A stretch of DNA of 64,000 nt, taken from Sphingomonas taxi (GTDB lineage Bacteria > Pseudomonadota > Alphaproteobacteria > Sphingomonadales > Sphingomonadaceae). Each line of letters starts with the position of its first letter. Within the stretch, counting starts at the first letter, position 1. Below, piece after piece: positions 8,409 to 17,154 of this stretch. Position numbers and translations under genes: made by a program. Under the pieces are notes generated by a model. The model was not told the origin of the DNA. It saw only the letters and a list, made by a program, of their open reading frames with translations, and made no database searches. Where the stretch lies: the NCBI GenBank assembly GCA_003243195.1, contig QFQI01000001.1, forward strand, positions 567,774 through 631,773, read 5' to 3'.

Positions 8409-9779
8409 ATGCATGCCAGTTCCGTTCGAACGTACGATCATCGAAGTGCCGGCGACGCCGATCCGATGTCGCGGACGCACGATCTGGACACGAAGGGCAG
8501 GATCAAGGCCATTCTGGCGGCCTGCACGGGCAACATGGTCGAGTGGTTCGACTTCTTCGTCTATGCCTATACCGCCATCTACTTCGCGGCGGTGTTCTTC
8601 CCCTCGGACAGTCAGACGGCACAGCTTCTCTCGACCGCGGCGGTGTTCGCGGTCGGGTTCCTGATGCGGCCGTTGGGCGGATGGTTCTTCGGTCGATTGG
8701 CCGACACGCGCGGCCGCAAACTCGCGATGACGGCATCGGTGTCGCTGATGTGCATCGGGTCGCTCCTGATCGCGATCCTGCCGGGCTATGCGCAGATCGG
8801 CGTGCTCGCCCCCGCCCTCCTTCTCTTCGCCAGGCTTTTGCAGGGTCTGTCGGTGGGGGCGGAATACGGCACGGGCGCCACATATCTCAGCGAGGTCGCC
8901 ACCAAGGGCCGGCGGGGTTTCTATGGTTCGCTGCAATATATGACGATCGTCGCCGGGCAGCTCCTGGCGCTTCTCACGATCGTCTGCCTTCAGCAACTGC
9001 TCAGCACCGACGACCTGAACGCATGGGGGTGGCGGATCCCCTTCTTCATGGGCGCGGCGGGGGCCGTCACGGTCTTCTACCTTCGGCGCAACATGATCGA
9101 GACCACCACCAACAGCAGCAGGACACAGCGCGACGCCGGCTCCTTGCGCGCCATGTTCCGGCACAGGCGCGCCGTGGCGCTGGTGCTGTTCTTCACGATC
9201 GGCGGGTCGCTCTATTTCTACACCTTCACCACCTACATGCAGAAGTTCCTGGTGCTGTCCGGCGGATTCACTCCCGCCCGCGCCAGCCTCGTCATGACCA
9301 GCGCGCTGGTGTGCTTCATGATCATGCAACCGCTCTTTGGCATGCTGAGCGACCGACTCGGCATCCGGACGCATATGCGGCTTTTCACCGGCCTCGCGAC
9401 GCTGCTGGTCGCGCCGATTCTCTACGGGATACAATCGACCGGCGGAAACGCCCTTTATGCCTTCCTGTTGGTGGCGGGCGGGCTGGCGATCGCCGCCTTC
9501 TACACCCCCATCGCCGGGCTGGTGAAAGCCGACATGTTCCCCACCGAAATCCGCGCGCTCGGCGTAGGCTTCCCCTATGCGGTCGGCAATGCGCTGTTCG
9601 GCGGCACTGCCGAATATGTGGCGCTGCGCCTGCGCGATGGCGGCATCGAGACCGTCTATTTCTATTACGTCGCCGTGGTGTGCGCGACCGCCTTCATCGC
9701 CGCACTGGTCATGCCGAACCTGCGCGCGCACGGATATCTGGACGGTGACGGATCCATGGAGCGCCGCCCGGCAAAGTGA
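8409..9779 (+). CDS. MHS-family MFS permease, alpha-ketoglutarate permease (KgtP)-like
   Basis: 456 residues with about 12 membrane segments. Close resemblance to KgtP is visible at GNMVEWFDFFVYAYTAIYFA, FLMRPLGGWFFGRLADTRGR, LLQGLSVGAEYGTGATYLSE, YTFTTYMQKFLV and MFPTEIRALGVGFPYAVGNA. KgtP is a proton symporter for 2-oxoglutarate in the inner membrane. The ATG at 8409 follows CGAGAGG by seven bases; a later ATG at 8466 lacks a ribosome site. It lies downstream of the LysR gene on the same strand and should import the operon's substrate, which supports a dicarboxylate or oxo-dicarboxylate. Confidence 0.88.
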   Translation: MHASSVRTYDHRSAGDADPMSRTHDLDTKGRIKAILAACTGNMVEWFDFFVYAYTAIYFAAVFFPSDSQTAQLLSTAAVFAVGFLMRPLGGWFFGRLADTRGRKLAMTASVSLMCIGSLLIAILPGYAQIGVLAPALLLFARLLQGLSVGAEYGTGATYLSEVATKGRRGFYGSLQYMTIVAGQLLALLTIVCLQQLLSTDDLNAWGWRIPFFMGAAGAVTVFYLRRNMIETTTNSSRTQRDAGSLRAMFRHRRAVALVLFFTIGGSLYFYTFTTYMQKFLVLSGGFTPARASLVMTSALVCFMIMQPLFGMLSDRLGIRTHMRLFTGLATLLVAPILYGIQSTGGNALYAFLLVAGGLAIAAFYTPIAGLVKADMFPTEIRALGVGFPYAVGNALFGGTAEYVALRLRDGGIETVYFYYVAVVCATAFIAALVMPNLRAHGYLDGDGSMERRPAK

Positions 9780-9783
9780 CGCC

Positions 9784-9818
9784 GGAGCGGCCGATTGCCT
9801 GTCGGGCATGGCCGCTCC
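9784..9818. terminator. Hairpin between converging permease and TetR genes
   Basis: GGAGCGGCC (9784-9792) and GGCCGCTCC (9810-9818) form a perfect nine-pair stem with a 17-base loop, starting five bases after the permease stop and followed by a C/T-rich run. It sits between two converging genes, so it could end transcripts from either side. No clean U-run follows. Confidence 0.5.
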
Positions 9819-9959
9819 TCCCTTCCCCCTCACGCTGCGCCGGGCGGCGATGCGGGGATAGCCGGCCTTTGCCGACGGACATGACAGGCCGGGCGGTCGC
9901 CCACTCCGGAACTCGGGACGCCGGCAGCCTTCGACGCGCCGGCTCCTTGTCCGAACGGG

Positions 9960-10625
9960 TTATCCGAACAGCGCCTTGTCCGGGTTGGTAAGCAGCCACC
10001 CGGACAGGAATCGCTTATATTCGCTCAGCAATTGCAGCGCGCCGTCGACCTGCCGCTTGTCGCCGCAGAACATCATCTCGATCGCGAGGCCGCGCATGGC
10101 GGCGCGGTTCAGCCGAACCATCCGTGCGATCGCCTCGCGATCCTTCACGCCGATGACCTGGGCGATTTCCCACACCCCCTCGAACTGCGCGTTCTCGAAG
10201 TCATTGACGACGGCGATCAACGCTTCGCTCAATTGCGGATCGCTGCGCGCGCTGCAGATGATCTCGATCAGCGCCAGCCCGAGAGGCTGCATCATGGCCT
10301 CCCATGTCGCCTCCGTGATGGCCATGTAGAGGTCGATCCCCGGCGGCAGTCCCGCCAGGCGGCGGCGGACCCAGGCGTTCTGGCCCTCCGACGCATGTTG
10401 CGCCACGGCGACGAACAGGTCGATGCGGGTCGGGAAATGGTGCAGCGCCGCCCCCCGGCTCACATCCGCTTCCTCGATCACCAGTTGCATGGTCGTGGCC
10501 GTGAAACCGACGCGTCGCAGCACCGTCACCGCGGCATCCAGCAACGTGCTTCGGGTCTGGCGAGCGCGTCGCTCGCGCGGTTTGACCGGGGCAGTTCGAC
10601 TCGAACCATCGTCCATGATCGGCAT
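9960..10625 (-). CDS. TetR/AcrR-family transcriptional regulator
   Basis: 221 residues. The DNA-binding domain spans roughly 20-70 (RQTRSTLLDAAVTVLRRVGF, then IEEADVSRGAALHHFPTRID), with the family's helix-turn-helix and the HHFPTR motif after it. The rest is a helical ligand domain with no recognised effector. The ATG at 10625 has AGAGAGA just before it; ATG at 10616 is also possible. It diverges from the TonB receptor/CE15 operon across 200 bp and is the obvious candidate to control it, probably as a repressor. The inducer is unknown. Confidence 0.83.
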   Translation of the reverse strand: MPIMDDGSSRTAPVKPRERRARQTRSTLLDAAVTVLRRVGFTATTMQLVIEEADVSRGAALHHFPTRIDLFVAVAQHASEGQNAWVRRRLAGLPPGIDLYMAITEATWEAMMQPLGLALIEIICSARSDPQLSEALIAVVNDFENAQFEGVWEIAQVIGVKDREAIARMVRLNRAAMRGLAIEMMFCGDKRQVDGALQLLSEYKRFLSGWLLTNPDKALFG

Positions 10626-10754
10626 TTCTCTCTGTGCCTGTCCTCCCGCATCAGGAGAAGCGTTTTCGTAACAGTCATCATCGACGCTTTACACCGCGAT
10701 TTGCAGCGATAAATGCCGCATCGTCGCAACAATAGCTGTTTTTGGCGGTCACTG

Positions 10755-10782
10755 TTGACTGTGAGAGCAATCGCGATAATAC
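10755..10782 (+). promoter_or_regulatory. Candidate sigma-70 promoter for the TonB receptor/CE15 operon
   Basis: TTGACT (10755-10760), a 16-base spacer and TAATAC (10777-10782) lie 44 bases before the receptor ATG. The -35 is close to consensus; the -10 is moderate. Its place in the TetR/receptor gap fits a regulated promoter. Confidence 0.4.
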
Positions 10783-10825
10783 CGGCTCCAGATGGACGTT
10801 AGCGCTATCAATATAGGGAGGATGT

Positions 10826-13789
10826 ATGATCGCGAATCTTCGCGCCCGCGTGTCGGCTACGGCAATCGCGACGGCGACCCTGACGATCCTGTCGGCGCCG
10901 CCGGCAAGTGCCCGGCCAGCCAGCGGCAATGCCGCCGCCGCATCGCCGGCGTCGCAGGATGTTCCTCCCTCGGCGCCGGCCGATGACGCGGGCGCGGTAA
11001 ATGACGTGGTGGTGACGGGATCCAGGATCGCGTCGAACGGCAACAATGCGCCGACCCCGCTGACGACGGTGTCGACGGATCTTCTTCAGGCGACCACGCC
11101 GACCAACCTGCCCGATGCGCTCAACAAGCTTCCTGCATTCGCCGGATCGCGCAGTCCCCGTACGACCGGCGGGGCGACGATCAGTTGGCCGGGCAACTTC
11201 CTCAACCTGCGCAACCTGATGCCCAATCGCGTGCTGATCCTGCTCGACGGTCGCCGCGTGCCCGCGACGGACGCGAACGGCCAGGTCAATGTCGAAATCC
11301 TGCCACAGTCGCTCGTCCGCCAGGTCGACGTCGTCACCGGCGGCGCTTCGGCGGTCTATGGCTCCGACGCCGTGGCGGGCGTGGTGAATTTCGTGCTGGA
11401 CAAGAAGTTCACGGGCATCCTCGCATCCGGTCAGGCCGGCATCTCCGAATATGGCGATGCGAAGAGCTGGCGGGCGGAGATCACCGCCGGCACCGGCTTC
11501 GCCGGCGGGCGGGGACATGTCGAGGCGAGCTACGAACATTTCAATTCGGACGGCGTCACCTCGATGTTGAGCCGGCCCGGCGGCAAGGACGCCTATCAGG
11601 AGGCCGGCAATGGCAGCGCGGCGAACCCGTACCGGCGCGTGGCGGACGTTCGCAATACCAGCCTGACGCCCGGTGGCTATATCGCGTCCGGCCCGCTGGC
11701 GAACATGACGTTCGGGTCCAACGGGACGCTGACGCGCTTTACGCACGGCCAGTCGCTGGGCGGATCGCTGGAGATCGGCGGCGACGGCGGCTGGTCCGGC
11801 CTTGGCGCGTCGCTGTTCCCGGGAGTGGACAACAATCCGTGGCTGACCGCCAGCCTCAAGACCGACCGCTTCTTCGGCCGTGCCGATTTCGACGTGACCG
11901 ACACGATCAACCTGTTCGTGCAGGGGAATTACTCGCGGTCCGAAAACTACAACATCTCGAACACCAAGAGCGTCAGCGCGACGTTCGCGATCGACAACGC
12001 CTATCTTCCGCAAACCGCCCGCGATCTGCTGGCGGCGGGTGGCGCGAGCAGTTTCACCATGTCGCGGGGTCTGTTCGCGCAGACGGGCGACGTGTCGCAG
12101 GGCATCACCCAGAATTACATGGTGACCGTCGGCGCCAGTGGCCGCCTGTTCGATCGCGGTCCGGCATTCGAACTCTATTACACCCATGGGCGCAGCCAGT
12201 TCCGGTCGCGGTCACCCGGCACGACGAACAACGAACGGCTGTTCGCTGCGCTGGACGCGGTGGTCGGGCCGAATGGAACGGTGGTCTGCCGGTCCTCGCT
12301 CAATGCGCTCGGCGCCAGCCGCTTTCCCGGGTGCCAGCCGTTCAACGCGTTTGGTCCGTCCTCGGAAAGCGCCTCCGCGTTCGACTACGTGACCGAGACG
12401 ATGCAGTTCGACCAGATCAATGTGCTCGACAATGTCGGCGCGACGCTGTCGGGATCGGTTCTCGACGGCTGGGCAGGGCCGATACGCGCGGCGGCAAGCG
12501 TCGAGTATCGCAATGTCTCGCTGCAGGTCGACAGCGCCTTCAGCCCGACCGCGCGAGTCGATTGCAGCGGGCTGAACCCGGTGACCTGCTCGCCGTCCCG
12601 CGTCCTGTATTCCAGCGCGGTCGCCGCGCTGCCGCGCGTGTCGGAAGGGGTCATCGAAACCGCGGTGGAAGCGGAGTTGCCCCTGTTGCGCGATCTGCCG
12701 CTGGTCCGTTCGCTCGACCTGAACGCGGCGGCGCGCTTCACGCGGTATGACATCAGCGGCGGCGTCACGACCTGGAAGGTCGGCGCCGTGTGGCAGGTGT
12801 TCGACGATCTCCGGATCCGCGCGACCCGGTCGCGCGACATCCGCGCGCCCAACCTCAACGACCTGTATGCCCCCACGAACCAGAATTTCACCGCGTTCAC
12901 CGACCTGCTGACGCAGACGACCGCGAACACGCTGACGGTCAGTCGCGGCAATCCCGCCCTGACCCCGGAGAAGGCCGATACGCTGACCGTCGGGGCGGTC
13001 TACACCCCGTCATGGGCACGCGGGCTGAGCATGTCGGTCGATTATTACGACATCCGGATAAACGACGTCATCACCACGGTCAGCGGCGGCAGCGCGCCCG
13101 CGCAGCGGATCTGCATCGCCTCCGGCGGCACCTCATCCTATTGCTCGCTTGTCGAGCGGCCGTTCCCGATCACCAACACCTCGCCCGACAATTTTCCGAC
13201 CGCGATCATCAGCTCGGGCCTGAACACGGGCTATGTGACGACGCACGGGATCGATGCGGAGCTGGGCTACAGCACCAGCGCCCCCGGCCTGTTCGCCGGC
13301 AGCCCCGGCAAACTCGGCTTCCGCGTGCTGTATTCGTATCAGCCCGTGTACCGATCGTTCACCGGGATCCCCGGCGCGCCGATCCTCAATGCCGCCGGCG
13401 CGCAAGGGTTCTTCTTCGGCATCTTCTCGTTCCCCGCGCATCGCGCCACCGCCTTCACGACCTATGACACCGGCCCCTTGTCGACCAACCTTCAGGCACG
13501 GTTCGGCAGCGCCACGCGCAACAACGCCGACCCATCGTTGATCTACCGCGAGGGTAACATCCCCGCGTACGTCTATCTCGATCTTGGCGTGCGCTACCGG
13601 CTGGGCAAGGGCGCGAACGCCGGCGACCGGAACGGCGCCGAGCTTTTCGTCTCGATCCAGAACCTGCTCGATCGCAAACCCTCGATCTGGACCGGAACGT
13701 TCGGCGCGCCGGGCTACAGTTACCCGGCGCCGCGCGACCAGGACGCGATCGGCCGCTATTTCACGGGAGGGGTGCGTGTCCGTTTCTGA
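10826..13789 (+). CDS. TonB-dependent outer-membrane receptor (partner of CE15-like esterase)
   Basis: 987 residues. An N-terminal signal peptide ends near ASARPASG. The TonB-box-like start NDVVVTGSRI is followed by the plug (NLPDALNKLPAF, RVLILLDGRRVP, TGGASAVYGSDAVAGVVNFV) and a 22-strand barrel that ends with aromatic residue F (GGVRVRF). GGGAGG precedes the ATG. Receptors of this kind import oligosaccharides or siderophores with TonB energy. The next gene, overlapping its end, encodes a CE15-type enzyme, so an uronate-bearing plant oligosaccharide is a plausible ligand. That link is inference from gene order. Confidence 0.9.
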   Translation: MIANLRARVSATAIATATLTILSAPPASARPASGNAAAASPASQDVPPSAPADDAGAVNDVVVTGSRIASNGNNAPTPLTTVSTDLLQATTPTNLPDALNKLPAFAGSRSPRTTGGATISWPGNFLNLRNLMPNRVLILLDGRRVPATDANGQVNVEILPQSLVRQVDVVTGGASAVYGSDAVAGVVNFVLDKKFTGILASGQAGISEYGDAKSWRAEITAGTGFAGGRGHVEASYEHFNSDGVTSMLSRPGGKDAYQEAGNGSAANPYRRVADVRNTSLTPGGYIASGPLANMTFGSNGTLTRFTHGQSLGGSLEIGGDGGWSGLGASLFPGVDNNPWLTASLKTDRFFGRADFDVTDTINLFVQGNYSRSENYNISNTKSVSATFAIDNAYLPQTARDLLAAGGASSFTMSRGLFAQTGDVSQGITQNYMVTVGASGRLFDRGPAFELYYTHGRSQFRSRSPGTTNNERLFAALDAVVGPNGTVVCRSSLNALGASRFPGCQPFNAFGPSSESASAFDYVTETMQFDQINVLDNVGATLSGSVLDGWAGPIRAAASVEYRNVSLQVDSAFSPTARVDCSGLNPVTCSPSRVLYSSAVAALPRVSEGVIETAVEAELPLLRDLPLVRSLDLNAAARFTRYDISGGVTTWKVGAVWQVFDDLRIRATRSRDIRAPNLNDLYAPTNQNFTAFTDLLTQTTANTLTVSRGNPALTPEKADTLTVGAVYTPSWARGLSMSVDYYDIRINDVITTVSGGSAPAQRICIASGGTSSYCSLVERPFPITNTSPDNFPTAIISSGLNTGYVTTHGIDAELGYSTSAPGLFAGSPGKLGFRVLYSYQPVYRSFTGIPGAPILNAAGAQGFFFGIFSFPAHRATAFTTYDTGPLSTNLQARFGSATRNNADPSLIYREGNIPAYVYLDLGVRYRLGKGANAGDRNGAELFVSIQNLLDRKPSIWTGTFGAPGYSYPAPRDQDAIGRYFTGGVRVRF

Positions 13790-15302
13790 CCGGCGAGCGC
13801 GCCGCACGGCCGCCACCGCCCTGTTGGCGCTGCTGCTGGCGGTGCCGGCCGCCGTCATGTCGCAGGTGCCGGCGCCGCTGTCGGCCGATGCCGCGCGTCA
13901 GGACATGATGGCGCGGCTGGGGATCAAGCGCCTGTCACCCGGCGTCAGCCCGGACCCGCGTTCCCCCGACGCGGCGAATTATGATGAGGCGCGCGCCGAT
14001 CCGTGGCCGGACTGGCCGGACCCGTTGACGACCGATGCCGGCCGCCCCGTCACCAGCGCGGGGCAATGGTGGAAGGTCCGCCGGCCGGAAATCGCCCGCG
14101 CCTATGAACGCGAGGTCTATGGCCGGGTGCCGGACGACGTGCCGACCGTCGACTGGAAGGTGACGGTCACCGAACGCGAACTGGTGGGCTTCACCCCGGT
14201 GACGGCACGGCGCGTGATCGGCCATGTCGACAATAGCGCCGCGCCCGGGATCGCGGTCGACATCCGCATGGTCGTCGTGGTGCCGGCCAATGCGAAGGGG
14301 CCGGTGCCGCTGCTCGTCATGTATGGCCGCGACGACTTCCCCGCCCCGTCCCCGCCGTCGCGTACCGAACATGAACGGATCGACGCCGCGCTGAAGACGC
14401 TTCTGGCGCGGCAGGATCCGTCGCTGCGCGCGGTGTTCGAGGCGCACCCGGCCTTCATGCTGCATCCACAGCCGCCGTTCCGGTTGCCGCAGCGCGACGC
14501 GCATGGCGATTATTCCCGCCCGGAACAGATCATCGCGGCCGGCTGGGGCTATGCCATGCTCGACACCGACACCATCCAGCCGGATGACGCCGGTGCGCTG
14601 CAACAAGGGATCATCGGCCTGACCAATCGTGGCCGTGCACGGTCGCCGGAGCAATGGGGGGCGCTGCGCGCATGGGCATGGGGCGCCAGCCGGGCGTTCG
14701 ACTTCCTCAGCCGCGATCCGGCGATCGACCCGGCGCGGATCGGGATCGAGGGCGTCTCGCGCTATGGCAAGGCCGCGCTCGTCGCCATGGCGTTCGATCA
14801 GCGGTTCGCCATCGGCCTGATCGCATCGTCGGGAAAAGGCGGAACGACACCGCTGCGCCGAAATTTCGGCGAGAGCGTCACCAGCCTGACCTATGGCGCG
14901 CCGCACTGGATGGCGGGCAATTTCCTGCGCTACGGCGCCGCCGCCGGGCGCGACATCCGCACGCCCGGCGATCTTCCGGTCGACTCCCACGAGCTGATCG
15001 CGCTGTGCGCACCGCGCCCGCTGTTCATCAGCTTCGGCGTACCGGAGGCGGGCGACGATCGCTGGCTGGATCACCGCGGCAGCCTGATGGCGGCGGTGGC
15101 GGCGGGCCGGGTCTATCGCCTGCTGGGCAAGCAGGACCTGGGGCTTGGCGACGATTATCGGCGCGTGTCGCTGCCGCCGGTGAACACCGGGCTGCTGGAC
15201 GGCGCCCTGGCGTGGCGACAGCATGACGGCGGGCATACCGACACGCCGAACATCACCCATTTCCTGCGCTGGGCCGACGAACGGCTCAGGATGCGGCCCT
15301 AG
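13776..15302 (+). CDS. CE15-type glucuronoyl esterase-like hydrolase
   Basis: 508 residues, secreted by a signal peptide (TAATALLALLLAVPAAVMSQ). The CE15 nucleophile motif G-x-S-R-x-G-K is seen as GVSRYGK with Ser328; a candidate catalytic His is near 487 in QHDGGHTDTPNITHF. The stretch DSHELIALCAPRPLFIS is typical of bacterial CE15 enzymes. Fungal enzymes carry the acid in a PQESGxGG segment; here the matching stretch reads IASSGKGG, so the acid must come from elsewhere. The start is GTG at 13776, with GGGAGG upstream and 14 bases of overlap with the receptor gene. The family cleaves glucuronoyl esters joining lignin and xylan. The exact substrate here is unproven. Confidence 0.82.
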   Translation: MSVSDRRARRTAATALLALLLAVPAAVMSQVPAPLSADAARQDMMARLGIKRLSPGVSPDPRSPDAANYDEARADPWPDWPDPLTTDAGRPVTSAGQWWKVRRPEIARAYEREVYGRVPDDVPTVDWKVTVTERELVGFTPVTARRVIGHVDNSAAPGIAVDIRMVVVVPANAKGPVPLLVMYGRDDFPAPSPPSRTEHERIDAALKTLLARQDPSLRAVFEAHPAFMLHPQPPFRLPQRDAHGDYSRPEQIIAAGWGYAMLDTDTIQPDDAGALQQGIIGLTNRGRARSPEQWGALRAWAWGASRAFDFLSRDPAIDPARIGIEGVSRYGKAALVAMAFDQRFAIGLIASSGKGGTTPLRRNFGESVTSLTYGAPHWMAGNFLRYGAAAGRDIRTPGDLPVDSHELIALCAPRPLFISFGVPEAGDDRWLDHRGSLMAAVAAGRVYRLLGKQDLGLGDDYRRVSLPPVNTGLLDGALAWRQHDGGHTDTPNITHFLRWADERLRMRP

Positions 15303-15476
15303 GCGTGGCGCCGACGGATCGCCGGACCAGACCTGCGCGGCTGCCAGCGTGATCCGCATGGCCGCCGCAGACCGATCACGCTGGTCGCTTGGCGGCCGGT
15401 CGACCCGCGCCACCCGGCGGGGAGGATAGCGCCGCTTCCGGATGCCGGTCCCGCGCGGCCATGCTAACGGTACGGC

Positions 15477-17144
15477 ATGACGGCGAGCGACGAGATCGAG
15501 GCGTTACGGGAGGCACTCCGCGCGGGCCGCTGTCGCCGGGTGCTGAAGGACGCCGAACGGCTGCTCGCCGGCGCGCCCGACAGCGTCGATCTTCTCGAAA
15601 TCGCCGCGCTGGCGGCGGAGGGCGGCGGTGATCCCGCACGGGCGGAACGTCACCTGCGGCAACTGGTCGGCGTTGCGCCGGAGGCACGGTGGGCACGCGA
15701 CGATCTGGCGCATCTGCTGCTGCGGCACGGGCGGGCGGAAGCGGCGGAAGACGTGGCGCGCGCCGCGCTGGTGCATGCTCCCGACGATCCGGCGGCACAT
15801 GCCTTTCTCGGTCAACGGCTGGTGCAGCGCGAATGCCTGCACGAAGGCGCGTGGCATCTGCGCGCCGCGCGACGGCTCCTGTCGTCCGAGGAGAAGGTCG
15901 CGCTTGCTCCCGCGCTCGGCCGCGCGATGCTGCGGATCGGACGGCTCGATGACGCGGCGGCGCTTGCGGCCGAAGCGCCGGCGTCGCTGGAGGCCGCCAG
16001 GCTCGCGACCGAGGTGGCCGAGCAGCGCGGCGACGCCGTCGCCGCCGAGGCGGCGTTCGCGCACGTACAGCGGATGGCGGCGACGAGCGGGCGCGACGTG
16101 ACGCTCCTGGCCGCGCGGGTGCTCGCGATCGGCGCGCGGTGGCGCGAGGCGCTGGCGCTGCTCGACCGCTTGCCCGACGACGCGGGTGGTGCAGCGCTGC
16201 TGCTGCGCGGCCGGCTGCGCGACCGCGCCGGGCGATATGCGGAGGCGTGGCGTGATTTCGTCGCCGGCAAGGCGCGGCTCGCGCGGGCCTACGATCGCGC
16301 CGCGACCGACGCGCATCTCGCGGCGCAGCGCCGGTGGCCGACCGGGCTGCCCGTCGCCGCCCGGCGACCGGACGTGGCGCAACCGATCTTCATCATGGGC
16401 ATGCCGCGGTCGGGGACGACCCTGATCGAGCAGATCCTGTGCGCGCATCCTGATATTCGGGCGGGGGGCGAGTTGCCGTTCGTCGCCGAGCTGCGCACCT
16501 TCGCAACCACGCTGCTGGGCGCGGATGCCCCGCTGGCGGACAGAATCGCGCGGCTGCGGGTCGCCGACCGCCACCACCTGCCCGCGGTGTTCCGGGACTT
16601 CTATCTCGCGCGCGCGGCGGTCCATGGACTGACGAAGGGCGTGCGCTTCTTCACCGACAAGATGCCGCTCAACGAGGTCGACGCGCCGCTGATCCGCCTC
16701 GCCTTTCCGGACGCGCCGCTGATCCTGATGCGGCGCCATCCGCTCGACGTGCTGGTGTCGATGATGGCGCATGACATGACGCACGGTGCGCATTGCGCCT
16801 ATAGCATCGCCGATGCCGCGCATCACCTTGCCGCGGTGTCCGCGCTCGTCGCGCACTATCGCGAGCACCTGTTGATCGCGCCGCTGACCGTCCGCTACGA
16901 GGATCTGGTCGCCGATCCCGCCCGGCACCGCGCGCGCGTGATGGCCGCGATCGGGCTTGCCGAACATCCCGCGCAGGGCGAGTTCCACCGTCAGGCGCGT
17001 CATGCCCCGACCCCGAGCCACGCGCAGGTCCGCGAACCCGTGCACGGCGGATCGGTCGCGCGATGGCGACATCATGCCGGCGAACTGGCGCCGGTCGTGC
17101 CGGTCGTCGCCGCGGCGATCCGGCGCGACGGTTACACGATGTGA
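15477..17144 (+). CDS. TPR-containing sulfotransferase-family protein
   Basis: 555 residues. Residues 1-280 are Ala/Arg-rich helical repeats of TPR type (for example DDLAHLLLRHGRAEAAEDVA). The C-terminal half is a PAPS-dependent sulfotransferase fold: the 5'-phosphosulfate loop is IFIMGMPRSGTTLIEQIL near 305-320, and the 3'-phosphate region is LILMRRHPLDVLVSMM. A conserved FFTDKMPLNE lies between. It would transfer sulfate from PAPS to a hydroxyl of a lipid, sugar or protein. Such genes often sit beside TonB receptors in sphingomonads. It follows the CE15 gene after 174 bp and converges on nagX with only 10 bp between. The acceptor is unknown. A paralogue lies at 38719. Confidence 0.82.
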   Translation: MTASDEIEALREALRAGRCRRVLKDAERLLAGAPDSVDLLEIAALAAEGGGDPARAERHLRQLVGVAPEARWARDDLAHLLLRHGRAEAAEDVARAALVHAPDDPAAHAFLGQRLVQRECLHEGAWHLRAARRLLSSEEKVALAPALGRAMLRIGRLDDAAALAAEAPASLEAARLATEVAEQRGDAVAAEAAFAHVQRMAATSGRDVTLLAARVLAIGARWREALALLDRLPDDAGGAALLLRGRLRDRAGRYAEAWRDFVAGKARLARAYDRAATDAHLAAQRRWPTGLPVAARRPDVAQPIFIMGMPRSGTTLIEQILCAHPDIRAGGELPFVAELRTFATTLLGADAPLADRIARLRVADRHHLPAVFRDFYLARAAVHGLTKGVRFFTDKMPLNEVDAPLIRLAFPDAPLILMRRHPLDVLVSMMAHDMTHGAHCAYSIADAAHHLAAVSALVAHYREHLLIAPLTVRYEDLVADPARHRARVMAAIGLAEHPAQGEFHRQARHAPTPSHAQVREPVHGGSVARWRHHAGELAPVVPVVAAAIRRDGYTM

Positions 17145-17154
17145 CGCGGCCGCG

